NCBI RefSeq assembly: GCF_001766675.1
Contig: NZ_MJLT01000004.1
Coordinates: forward strand, 60,318 to 124,317
DNA from: Arthrobacter sp. SW1
GTDB lineage: Bacteria; Actinomycetota; Actinomycetes; Actinomycetales; Micrococcaceae
Reading direction: 5' to 3'
DNA length: 64,000 bases
Part shown: positions 48,565-56,870 of the stretch, one piece after another
How the letters are laid out: each line of letters opens with the position of its first letter
Position numbering within the stretch: position 1 is the stretch's first letter
Position numbers and translations under genes: made by a program
Notes under the pieces: generated by a model
The model's database searches: none
The model's input: the letters and a program-made list of their open reading frames with translations, nothing else
Told to the model about the DNA's origin: nothing

Positions 48565-49809
48565 TTAACGCCCGACGGCGGCCGGTTCCGTTGCGCGCCC
48601 GGCCGTCTCTCCGCCGTCGACCTCCGGACCGTTGACGGCGAGGAAGCCGGCCACCGCCACCAGCAGCGCAACGCCGGCGAGAAACACGAAGCTCGGTGCC
48701 CAGGTGCCGCTCCATTCGTGCAGGAGGCCGGCGGCGAGCGGGCCCAGGGAGGCGACGGCGAAGCCGAAGCCCTGGCTCATGGCGGACAGTCTTCCCGCCG
48801 TCCGGGGCCCCGAGGAGCGAAGAACGATGAGGGCCATGCCGAGTCCGAACGGGGCACTCTGGGCGAAGCCAAGGATGCCGATCAAGGGCAACTGCATCTC
48901 CGCCGGGGCCAGCAGGACGCCCAGCAGGGAGGCGGCGATCAGGAGCCCGAGTCCCGGAGCCATGATCCGCAGCACGGCAGGGCGGCCCGCGAAGACCGGC
49001 ACCAGGAGGCCGGCGGGCAGCCCCGCGAAGCTGAACCAGGCCAGCATCGCGGCAGCGTCAGCGGGGCTGAGGCCCTTGGATTCGAGGAACACCGCCAGCC
49101 AGGATGTCACGGCGAAATAGAGCAGTGCCTGCAGCCCGAAGAAGGCCGCCACTGCCCACGCAGTGCGTTGCGTGCGCAGGCGCCGTCGGACCGGCCTTTC
49201 GGAAGTGTCCGCGTACAACGCCGCGCGACGTGGGCCGGTCTTCACGGCCGCCCCCACCACCACGCCGCCGAGCACTGCGGGCACGGCCCAGATCGCCAGT
49301 GCGCCACCGAGGCTGCCGCCAAGCGCCGCTTGCAGGGGCTGGACGAGTCCGGCGCCGAGTGCGGCGCCCAGCCCGAAGCCCATGGTGCACAGTCCGGTCC
49401 ACCAGCCGGTGCCGTGGTACTCCTTGACGATCTGGGGCAGGAGCACGCTGGCCGTCATGATCGCAGCTCCGGCAAGGAAGGTCCCGGGGAGGAGGAGACC
49501 GGGAACGAGGGCGCGGGCTGCGAGCGCTGCAGCGAGGACGAACAGGGCAAGCGCCACCGCGCGGCCGGTACCGAGGCGTTTCGCCAGCCATGGACCGAGC
49601 GGGGCCGAGACGCCGAAGGCGAGCACCGGCAAGGCACCGAGGACCGGCAGCAGGTGCCCGTCCACGCCATAGCCGTGTTCGAGCCGGCCCATGACGACTG
49701 CCACGGTGGTGATGGCAGGCCGGAGGTTGACCGAGACGAGGAGGAGCGACACCATGACCGCAGCCGTGGACCATGCCACCATTGCCTTGGACGGCCGCCG
49801 TGCGCTCAT
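48565..49809 (-). CDS. MFS transporter, CynX/NimT type
   Basis: 414 residues, about 12 helices. Begins with a helix ending VSVNLRPAITTVAVVM, characteristic of the CynX (cyanate) and NimT family, and has FAQSAPFGLGMALIVLRSSGP in helices 9-10. Probably moves a small anion or amide, or exports a product of the amidohydrolase; the direction is not predictable. GAGGGGG precedes the ATG by about five bases. Its promoter region carries two GntR-type operators, tying it to the Opp operon that converges on it. Confidence 0.85.
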   Translation of the reverse strand: MSARRPSKAMVAWSTAAVMVSLLLVSVNLRPAITTVAVVMGRLEHGYGVDGHLLPVLGALPVLAFGVSAPLGPWLAKRLGTGRAVALALFVLAAALAARALVPGLLLPGTFLAGAAIMTASVLLPQIVKEYHGTGWWTGLCTMGFGLGAALGAGLVQPLQAALGGSLGGALAIWAVPAVLGGVVVGAAVKTGPRRAALYADTSERPVRRRLRTQRTAWAVAAFFGLQALLYFAVTSWLAVFLESKGLSPADAAAMLAWFSFAGLPAGLLVPVFAGRPAVLRIMAPGLGLLIAASLLGVLLAPAEMQLPLIGILGFAQSAPFGLGMALIVLRSSGPRTAGRLSAMSQGFGFAVASLGPLAAGLLHEWSGTWAPSFVFLAGVALLVAVAGFLAVNGPEVDGGETAGRATEPAAVGR

Positions 49810-49828
49810 GTATCCCCCTCGATCCTTT

Positions 49829-49840
49829 TTGGTATACCAA
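49829..49840. promoter_or_regulatory. GntR-type operator before the CynX-like gene, perfect palindrome
   Basis: TTGGTATACCAA is fully self-complementary, 20 bp upstream of the start codon. Clearest copy of the motif in the window. Confidence 0.65.
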
Positions 49841-49913
49841 GAAAGATAGATCTCAGGGTGGCTAAAAGTAAATGAGCGTCCGAAGCGTGATCAATATGTC
49901 TTCATGTTGCAGC

Positions 49914-49925
49914 TTGGGATACCAG
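49914..49925. promoter_or_regulatory. GntR-type operator before the CynX-like gene, second site
   Basis: TTGGGATACCAG is the inverse of CTGGTATCCCAA, one base from the 41152 site. About 105 bp upstream of the start codon. Confidence 0.5.
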
Positions 49926-49950
49926 CGAGGGTGAACCAGCCAGACTTGCG

Positions 49951-51378
49951 CTAAATCGCCTTGCCCGGATTCATGATCCCCAGCGGATCGAACACGTCCT
50001 TGAGCTGCCGCTGCAGCGCGCGCACGGGTTCGGGGAGTTCCAAGCCCAGCCAGCGCAGCTTGTACTGGCCCACGCCGTGCTCCCCGGTAATGGTGCCGCC
50101 GAGCTGCAGGCCCACCTCGATGGATTCGTCCAACGCGGCGTTGAGCCTGCGGATGGTGGCGGCGTCAGTCAGTTCATCCACGCGGTCCGCCCAGAAGGTG
50201 GGATGCAGGTTGCCGTCCCCGGCATGCGCCACCACTTTGAGGCGGACGTCGTGCCGGGCTGCCATGTCTTCCAGCGCCGCGACGAAGTCCACCAGCTTGG
50301 ACCGCGGCACGGCAATGTCTTCGCCCACGCGGAATTCGTCGTCCACCTCGGTGCCGCGGGCGTTGCGCCGCATGTCCACCAGCCGTTCGGCTTCCTCGCT
50401 GGCCTCGGTGGTCACCGTTGCTCCCCCGGCGGCCAGCACCTCGCGGACCACATCAGCTTCGGCCTCGGCGCCGAAACCGTCGGTCTGGACCAGCAGCAGG
50501 GAGTGGCCGCGCGCCAGCAGGCCGCTGCCGTTGATCTCGTCCAGCTGCTCCAGGCTCCCGCGGTCCAGGAGTTCCATGATGGCCGGCTGCACGCGCGCCT
50601 TGCCCACCGCAAGCACCCCCGCGGCCGCGCTGCGGAAGTCCGGGTAGAACGCCGCGATGGTGCGGACGTCCCGGGGCAGGTAGCGCAGGCGCACGGTCAC
50701 GCCCACCACGATTGCCAGGGTGCCTTCCGAACCCACCAGCAGGGCGGTGAGGTCGTACCCGGCCACGCCCTTGAAGGTCTGGTGGCCGGTGTGCATCAGG
50801 GAGCCATCTGCCAGCACCACGTCCAACGCAAGCACGGAATCCCGAGTCACGCCGTACTTGGCGCAGCGCAGCCCGCCGGCGTTGGTGGCCACGTTGCCGC
50901 CGATCGAAGAGATCCTGAAACTCGCCGGATCAGGGGCGTACATCAGCCCGTGTTCGGCGGCAGCGGCGTTCAGATCGGCGTTGATGACGCCGGGTTCGAC
51001 GACGGCGGTCTCGTCTTCCGGGTTCAGCTCCAGGATGCGGTTCATCCGTTCCATGCTGAGGACGATGCATCCCCGGATGGCGTGCGCGCCGCCCGAAATC
51101 CCCGTACCGGCACCGCGGGGCACGATCGGCACCCGGTACTTCGAGCAGGTACGCACAATGTGCTGCACGTCTTCCACCGACTCGGCCCAAACGACGGCGA
51201 GCGGCAGCTGCCAGTCGGTCACCGGGCCCTGGTCGATGGAATACGTGGCCAGGAGCCCGTCTTCGGCACTCACCTGCCCGGTGCGGAGGCCTTCGGCGAG
51301 TTCTTCCATGAATCCGGCCGGTGCTCCGGCGTCGAGCCCGTTCTCCCGGGCGTTTCCGGATGCTGTCTGCTGTGACAC
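49951..51378 (-). CDS. FAD-linked oxidase, GlcD/D-lactate dehydrogenase type
   Basis: 475 residues, GTG start with GAGGAAAC upstream. The FAD_binding_4 domain (about 60-200) carries VPRGAGTGISGGA and SIGGNVATNAGGLRCAKYG; the C-terminal oxidase domain ends VVAHAGDGNLHPTFWA and GTITGEHGVGQYKLRWLG with the metal/substrate residues. Oxidises a 2-hydroxy acid such as glycolate or D-lactate; which one is not decided. No GlcE/GlcF subunits are adjacent. Co-directional with the MFS gene but 141 bp upstream of it. Confidence 0.9.
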   Translation of the reverse strand: MSQQTASGNARENGLDAGAPAGFMEELAEGLRTGQVSAEDGLLATYSIDQGPVTDWQLPLAVVWAESVEDVQHIVRTCSKYRVPIVPRGAGTGISGGAHAIRGCIVLSMERMNRILELNPEDETAVVEPGVINADLNAAAAEHGLMYAPDPASFRISSIGGNVATNAGGLRCAKYGVTRDSVLALDVVLADGSLMHTGHQTFKGVAGYDLTALLVGSEGTLAIVVGVTVRLRYLPRDVRTIAAFYPDFRSAAAGVLAVGKARVQPAIMELLDRGSLEQLDEINGSGLLARGHSLLLVQTDGFGAEAEADVVREVLAAGGATVTTEASEEAERLVDMRRNARGTEVDDEFRVGEDIAVPRSKLVDFVAALEDMAARHDVRLKVVAHAGDGNLHPTFWADRVDELTDAATIRRLNAALDESIEVGLQLGGTITGEHGVGQYKLRWLGLELPEPVRALQRQLKDVFDPLGIMNPGKAI

Positions 51379-51502
51379 GGTGTTTCCTCACATGCGCACC
51401 GCGGACTTGCCAGGCCGGCAGTCTTCGCAGTGGTTCAGTGCCATCCAGCTTAGCCCGCCCCGGCCTGGGTCAAGCGGCGGCGCCGGCCGCGCCTCCGGAG
51501 CC

Positions 51503-53401
51503 TCAGCCCAGCAGCCACACCGCCGCCGCGGGGCCTGCCGCGCGGAAGCGTATCCCGCCGTCGTCGGAGGTACCCAAGGCAAGGCGCCCGACGGCGAGCG
51601 CGGCTTTCGCTCCCACCCCAAGTCCCGCGGGCAGCAGCTCCGCCGGAAGGACGGCGTCGGCCTCGTCCCGGGCGGCGACCACCAGCACGGTACTCCCGTC
51701 CAGTTCACGGACGAAGGCGAGGGTGTCGGCGTCGGCGTGGAGCCAGCGCAGGGACCCGGTGCGGAGGACCTGCTCGCGGCGGAGTGCGCCGAGCCCGGAG
51801 TACAACGCCCGGAGGTCCCGGACCACGCGCTGCGGCGAATCCCACGGCATCGGCGTGCGGGAGTGTTCGCCGTTCATGCCCTCCAGGCCGAACTCATCGC
51901 CGGCGAAGACGGTGGGCATGCCGGGAAGGGTGAAGGACAGCACGGCGGCAACGGCCTGCCCGCCGGGGATCATGGCGGTGGCGGCCCGGGCGGTGTCGTG
52001 GGTGTCGATCGCCACCAGGCTGTGCAGCCGTGCTGTCCAAGGGTAGGCCGCGGCAAAGGTGCGGTATTCGGCCACGAACTGCGCGGCCGTGATCCTGGGC
52101 GGGTGCGGCAGGGGCAGTCCGAAGTAGTTCACGGCGGTGCCATCGCTCAGCCAGGCCCACAGCGGCCGGGTGAAGGAGGCGTAGCTCATGGAGCCGTGGT
52201 AGGTGTCGCCCTGGAAATCGGGAGCGGCGTCGCTGGTGGATTCGGCCACGAGCAGCGCATCGGGGCATGCTTCCAGCGCGGTGTTCCGTACCAGGGACGC
52301 CACCTCGTGGTTCCAGTCCGCGGCGCCCAGCCGGCCGGTCATATTGCCGACGTCCACGCGCCAGCCGTCCAGCCTGAAAGGTTCGTTCAGCCAGTGCGCC
52401 ACCACGGATTTGGGGCCTTCCACGAATTCGCGGCGCAAGCCGTCCGAGGCCCAGTCCAGCTTGGGCAGGCTCGGCACGCCCCACCAACTCTCATAGCTGC
52501 CATCCGGGCGGAAGTAGTAGAAGGACCGCTCCGCCGTACCGGGGTCGGCGAGCGCCGTGCGGAACCATTCGTGGGTGTCGCCGGTGTGGTTGGTGGTGAG
52601 GTCGCCGATCACCCGGATGCCGCGCTCGTGGCAGGCCTCCACCAAGCGGATGAGGGCCTCGTCCCCGCCCAGCAAGGGGTCCACGCGGCGGAAGCTTTCG
52701 GCGTCGTAGCGATGGTTGGAACCCGAGGGGAAGAAGGGCGTGAGGTACAGGACCTCGACACCGAGCACCGTCAAGTGGTCCAGGCGTTCCCGGACGCCGT
52801 CCAGGTCGCCGCCGAAGAACTGCAGCGGGGTGTACGGTCCCTGGTAGACGACGTCGGCGTCCCAGTCCGCGGGAACCGCCCAGTCCGGCGCGGTGCGGGT
52901 GTCTGCCTCGGCCGAACGGCCGAAGCGGTCCGGGAAGACCTGGTACATCACCGCGCCGGCGGCCCAGTCAGGTCCGGGCGCGGCGGTGGCCAGGCGGAAG
53001 TCCTGGGCGTCGGGAACGTCCTGGGCGTGCACGCCGGCAGCGTTCAGCCAGGTGATGCGCCCCTCGGGGTCGCGCAGCAGGAAGCGGTAGCGGACCAGCG
53101 GGTTGACCGCGTGGAGCTCCGCTTCCCACCAGTCCCAGCCGTCCGTGCTCGCCAGCCGGCGTGCCTCGGCGTACCGCGGCTCGCCGTCCTCGACCGTCCG
53201 CAGCCAGACGCGTCCGACGGCGGCCGGCCGCCCGCCGTCGGGCGTTCCGCTACCGGAAGGGCCGCCGTCGGGAGCCCCGGCAGCAGCCGCACCCGCCCAG
53301 CTGCGCATCCGCACCCGGGTGGTATCCCCGAGCGGTACCGGGCCGTCCGGCAGGTAGAGCGGGGAACCGTCGTGGTGCGCTTCAAAACCGAGCATGCTCA
53401 T
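51503..53401 (-). CDS. GH13 alpha-glucan hydrolase, maltodextrin/neopullulanase type
   Basis: 632 residues. An N-terminal beta domain (about 1-130, with a Gly/Ser/Pro-rich insert) precedes the catalytic barrel. Catalytic residues are visible: nucleophile Asp in DGWRVDVGNM, acid Glu in LLVAESTSDAA, and Asp in IDTHDTARA; family motif DLTTNHTGDTH is present. Hydrolyses alpha-1,4 (perhaps alpha-1,6) links in imported dextrins; no signal peptide, so intracellular. ATG 53401 overlaps the nucleotidyltransferase stop (ATGA); ATG 53395 is a better-spaced alternative. Last gene of the mal operon. Confidence 0.88.
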   Translation of the reverse strand: MSMLGFEAHHDGSPLYLPDGPVPLGDTTRVRMRSWAGAAAAGAPDGGPSGSGTPDGGRPAAVGRVWLRTVEDGEPRYAEARRLASTDGWDWWEAELHAVNPLVRYRFLLRDPEGRITWLNAAGVHAQDVPDAQDFRLATAAPGPDWAAGAVMYQVFPDRFGRSAEADTRTAPDWAVPADWDADVVYQGPYTPLQFFGGDLDGVRERLDHLTVLGVEVLYLTPFFPSGSNHRYDAESFRRVDPLLGGDEALIRLVEACHERGIRVIGDLTTNHTGDTHEWFRTALADPGTAERSFYYFRPDGSYESWWGVPSLPKLDWASDGLRREFVEGPKSVVAHWLNEPFRLDGWRVDVGNMTGRLGAADWNHEVASLVRNTALEACPDALLVAESTSDAAPDFQGDTYHGSMSYASFTRPLWAWLSDGTAVNYFGLPLPHPPRITAAQFVAEYRTFAAAYPWTARLHSLVAIDTHDTARAATAMIPGGQAVAAVLSFTLPGMPTVFAGDEFGLEGMNGEHSRTPMPWDSPQRVVRDLRALYSGLGALRREQVLRTGSLRWLHADADTLAFVRELDGSTVLVVAARDEADAVLPAELLPAGLGVGAKAALAVGRLALGTSDDGGIRFRAAGPAAAVWLLG

Positions 53402-54177
53402 CCTTCCAAGAATCCATTCGCAACTGCGGGCCCGCGTTCCAGGAGGGCCCGGATGGCTTCGCCGATCACCGGGTCCACGGGGTACCGGGATTCCAGCCAG
53501 CCAAGCGTGGCGGATGCGGCCGCCCGGCACTTTCCGTAGCCCGGAACCATCTCCGCGAACGGCACGCCCGGCACGGACTCCGCCCGGCGGCTGGCGTCGA
53601 AGACGTCCCGCTGCCAGTGGACGGCCGGGTCCAACCGCAGCAGCGCAAGCACACGGTCCATGGCATGGACCTGGATGAAGCGGAACGCGGCCAGGTGTTC
53701 GCCACGCAGTTCACGGTGCAGCCCCACGTACAGATTGGTGAGGGCCTCGTTGAGGTGGAACTCCTCGGTATCCAGCACGGCCGGTGCCGGCACGGGCAGG
53801 TCCCCGAAGTTGAGGGCGTCGGGCTCGCGGCTCCAGGCAACCCGCACTCCCACCACCGGAAGCGTGTGGAACTCCTCGGAGGTGAAGACGGCGTATTCGG
53901 TGAACAGCCCGTCGTCGAACAAGGCCTTGCGCCCGTTGGCGTCGTTGACGAAGCTGTAGGACACTGTCCCGCCCAGCCCTTCGAGCCAGGAAGGATCCTC
54001 AAGCAACGCCGCCTTCTCCGAAGCGGAACCCGTAATCACGAAGAAGTCGATGTCCGAATGCTCATCGAAACGTTCGAACTCCGCGCCGGCCGAGCCCAAG
54101 CCCAGCACGGCAACTGTTCCGGGCCGTTCGGCGAGGCTGGCGGCCAGCCGGTCGAGCCGCCGGAGCGTGGGGTGCAT
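53398..54177 (-). CDS. Nucleotidyltransferase-fold protein inside the mal operon
   Basis: 259 residues. The N-terminal minimal NTase motif is VLGLGSAGAEFERFDEHSDIDFFV (G-S with SDID, positions about 26-44), as in aminoglycoside nucleotidyltransferases; a helical C-terminal half follows, with MDRVLALLRLDP. The third catalytic Asp candidate is in the DTEEFH or LDPAVH region and is not certain. Overlaps malG by one base (TGATG) and the GH13 gene by four (ATGA), so it is tightly coupled to maltodextrin uptake. An unusual partner for such an operon; function unknown. Confidence 0.8.
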   Translation of the reverse strand: MHPTLRRLDRLAASLAERPGTVAVLGLGSAGAEFERFDEHSDIDFFVITGSASEKAALLEDPSWLEGLGGTVSYSFVNDANGRKALFDDGLFTEYAVFTSEEFHTLPVVGVRVAWSREPDALNFGDLPVPAPAVLDTEEFHLNEALTNLYVGLHRELRGEHLAAFRFIQVHAMDRVLALLRLDPAVHWQRDVFDASRRAESVPGVPFAEMVPGYGKCRAAASATLGWLESRYPVDPVIGEAIRALLERGPAVANGFLEG

Positions 54178-55091
54178 CAGCCCTTGACCGAGCCTGCCGA
54201 CAGTCCGGACACGATGTAGCGCTGCAGGAACAGGAACAGCGCCATGACCGGGATGGCTGCCAGCACGGCACCGGCGGCGAACACGCCCCAGTCCTCGGTG
54301 CGCTGGTTGGCTACGAAGGAGTACAGGCCCACCGCGAGGGTCTGGCTGTTGGGGTCGGTGAGCACCACGCTGGCGATCACGAATTCGCTGCTGATGCCGA
54401 TGAAGGTCAGCAGGCCCACCACGGCCAGGATCGGGGTGACCAGGCGCAGGATGATGCCAAAGAAGATCTGCACGTGGCTGGCACCGTCCAGCTTGGCCGC
54501 CTCGTCCAGGGACTGCGGCACGGTGTTGAAGAAGCCGTACATGAGGTAGGTGTTCACGCCGAGCGCGCCGCCCAGGTACACCATGATCAGGCCCAGCTGG
54601 CTGCCGAGTCCCAGGGCCGGGATGATCTCGCCGATGCCGCTGAGCAGCAGGAAGATCGCGACGACGGCCAGCAGCTGCGGGAACATCTGCAGCAGGAGCA
54701 GGCTGAGCAGGCCCACGCGGCGGCCGGTGAAACGCATCCGGGAGAAGGCGTACGCGGCGAGCGCGCCCAGCAGGACGGAAGCGGCCGAGGTGATCAGGCC
54801 GATCACCATGGTGTTCACGAACCAACGGCCGAAGGGCCGCTGCTCGTTGCTGAACAGCTTGGCGAAGTTGTCCCAGGACACCTGGCTGAACAGGCTCGCG
54901 GAGCCGGCCAGGGTTCCGGTGGGGTTGAACGCCGCGGAGAGCACGTACAGCAGCGGGAACACCGCGAAGATGCTCGTGAGCACGCCTACCACGTGGCGCC
55001 AGCCCTTCTCGCGGAACCAGCGCTGGAAGCTGCGGCGGGGTTCTGCAGCAAGGGGTTCTGCAGCAAGGGGTTCAGTAGCAACACTGCTCAT
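54177..55091 (-). CDS. malG: Maltose/maltodextrin ABC permease MalG
   Basis: 304 residues. Six helices with the EAA loop SLDEAAKLDGASHVQIFFGIIL. The end of the protein (LFLFLQRYIVSGLSAGSVKG) is the MalG C-terminus. The N-terminus contains a duplicated EPLAAEP unit encoded by tandem GGTTCTGCAGCAAGG repeats, probably neutral. Begins 1 bp after the malF stop. Confidence 0.93.
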   Translation of the reverse strand: MSSVATEPLAAEPLAAEPRRSFQRWFREKGWRHVVGVLTSIFAVFPLLYVLSAAFNPTGTLAGSASLFSQVSWDNFAKLFSNEQRPFGRWFVNTMVIGLITSAASVLLGALAAYAFSRMRFTGRRVGLLSLLLLQMFPQLLAVVAIFLLLSGIGEIIPALGLGSQLGLIMVYLGGALGVNTYLMYGFFNTVPQSLDEAAKLDGASHVQIFFGIILRLVTPILAVVGLLTFIGISSEFVIASVVLTDPNSQTLAVGLYSFVANQRTEDWGVFAAGAVLAAIPVMALFLFLQRYIVSGLSAGSVKG

Positions 55092-55092
55092 G

Positions 55093-56733
55093 TCAGTTCA
55101 CGTCCTCGAGGGCCTTGGTCTGCTTGAAGCTGATGGCCGAGATCGCGGCCACGATGATGAAGATGACGATCGCCAGGGCGCTGGCCAGGCCGTAGTCGCG
55201 GCCCGTGCCCACGCCGAAGGCGCTCTTGTACACGAGGGTGATCAGGATGTCCGTGGCGCCGATGTCCCGCGTGGTGTCCTCGAAGCGCGGTCCGCCCGCG
55301 GTCAGCATGTAGATGACGTTGAAGTTGTTGAAGTTGAACGCGAAGGAGGAGATCAGCAGCGGGGCCACGGAGACCAGCAGGAGCGGGAGCTTGATGGACT
55401 GGAAGATCCGCCAGGGGCTGGCACCGTCCATCTTTGCGGCCTCGTCCACGTCTTCGGGCAGCGACTGCAGGGCGCCGGTGCACACCAGGAACATGTACGG
55501 GAAGCCGAGCCAGAGGTTCACCACCAGCACGCTGATCTTGGCCAGCACCGGGTCGGTGAGCCAGGCGATCCCGGCACCGCCCAGCAGCGCGTTGTTGATG
55601 AAGCCGAATTCGGGGTTGAGCAGGCCGGACCAGACCAGGCCGGAGAGGAAGGCCGGGAAGGCGTAGGGCAGGATCATGATGATCCGGTAGATCTTCTTGC
55701 CCTTGAGGTCGCTGCGGTTGAAGGTGATGGCCAGGAAGAGTCCCAGCGCGAAGCACAGGAACACGGAGACCACCGCAAAGGTGAAGGTCCACAGCGTCAC
55801 CGAGAGCAGCGGTCCACGCAGCTCAGGATCGGTGAAAGCCGTGACGAAGTTCTTGAAGCCGACGTCGATCTTCCAGCCGGTGGCGAGCTTCTCGCCGGTA
55901 TCGGAAACGAAGTCGCCTTCGCCGGAGTCCCGGTAGACCGTGCCGGTGTCGGTGTCGGTGAGGGTATCCGCGGCCTTGTCATAGACCATGTTCGAACGGA
56001 ACACGTAGGCGTTGCTGCCGTCCTGGGTGCGGAGAGTGCCTGCCGCGGGGTCGTCGGAGAGCGGAACCACCAGGCCCAGCACGTCCTTCTGGTTCGCCAC
56101 GATTTCCTGGAAGTTCAGGGTCCGGTACCCTGCCAGTTCCTTGGCCTTGCCGGTGGAATCCTTGACGGCGTCCGGGGCGTCTTCGAGCTTGGATTCGGTG
56201 GTCCCGAGCTGCGCTTCACCGTCCGGGTTGGTGACCAGCAGGTAGTAGCTGCCGCCCTTTTCCAGGACGGAGGTGCGGTAGGCGGGCGAATCCGGCACGC
56301 GTTTCTGGGAGGACGTCAGGATCGAGGAGATTGCATCCTCTTTGCTGCCGTTGTGTCCGTCGCCGTAGTTGGTGAAGGCGATATAGCCGGAGAAGACCAC
56401 CACGAACACCTGGAACACCAGCAGGAACAGCACGCCGGGAGCCAGGTACTTGGCCGGCAGGCCGCCCGGGCGCAGGTAGATCCAGTTGATGCCCAGCGTG
56501 ACCAGTGCGGCGATGGCGAGCACCGCCCAGGACTGGCTGAGGAACAACGCCGTGAGGATGTACACGGCCACGGCGTCCACCAGGCCGAGCAGGATGATCT
56601 TGGCCAGTGTCCCCTTCCAGGATTCCGGGCCGCGGCGGCCGGCCGGCAGGACCCGCCGGGGGCGGGACGGGGCAGCTTGCTGCGCGCCGTCGTCGGGCGT
56701 CACCTCAAGGGCGGGCTTGGTTGTTGGGGACAT
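55093..56733 (-). CDS. malF: Maltose/maltodextrin ABC permease MalF
   Basis: 546 residues. Eight helices with the large periplasm-type loop (about 115-290) between helices 3 and 4 that is typical of MalF, and the EAA loop DVDEAAKMDGASPWRIFQSIKLP. Pairs with MalG to import dextrins delivered by MalE. No ATPase lies in the operon, so MsiK (37.6 kb) is the likely motor. A 15-bp hairpin between malE and malF may reduce malF expression relative to malE. Confidence 0.93.
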   Translation of the reverse strand: MSPTTKPALEVTPDDGAQQAAPSRPRRVLPAGRRGPESWKGTLAKIILLGLVDAVAVYILTALFLSQSWAVLAIAALVTLGINWIYLRPGGLPAKYLAPGVLFLLVFQVFVVVFSGYIAFTNYGDGHNGSKEDAISSILTSSQKRVPDSPAYRTSVLEKGGSYYLLVTNPDGEAQLGTTESKLEDAPDAVKDSTGKAKELAGYRTLNFQEIVANQKDVLGLVVPLSDDPAAGTLRTQDGSNAYVFRSNMVYDKAADTLTDTDTGTVYRDSGEGDFVSDTGEKLATGWKIDVGFKNFVTAFTDPELRGPLLSVTLWTFTFAVVSVFLCFALGLFLAITFNRSDLKGKKIYRIIMILPYAFPAFLSGLVWSGLLNPEFGFINNALLGGAGIAWLTDPVLAKISVLVVNLWLGFPYMFLVCTGALQSLPEDVDEAAKMDGASPWRIFQSIKLPLLLVSVAPLLISSFAFNFNNFNVIYMLTAGGPRFEDTTRDIGATDILITLVYKSAFGVGTGRDYGLASALAIVIFIIVAAISAISFKQTKALEDVN

Positions 56734-56786
56734 GGGAAGGTTCCTTCAATGGGGTCTGGCGTACGACGGCGGAGATCGCCAAAGCG

Positions 56787-56822
56787 CGCCCGTCCGGCGG
56801 GTGGGTTCCCGCCGGACGGGCG
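56787..56822 (-). terminator. Hairpin between malE and malF
   Basis: CGCCCGTCCGGCGGG/CCCGCCGGACGGGCG, a 15-bp perfect stem with a 6-base loop, 48 bp past the malE stop. Likely a partial terminator or mRNA stabiliser that sets a higher MalE level. Confidence 0.75.
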
Positions 56823-56870
56823 GCCGGGGAGGCTGCGGCTGCCGGCTATGCGGCCGGGGGCTTCGGGCGG

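Noticed and set aside
50720..53539. 939-codon open frame on the plus strand
   Set aside because: Antisense to the FAD oxidase and GH13 genes and crosses their boundary; no family motif.
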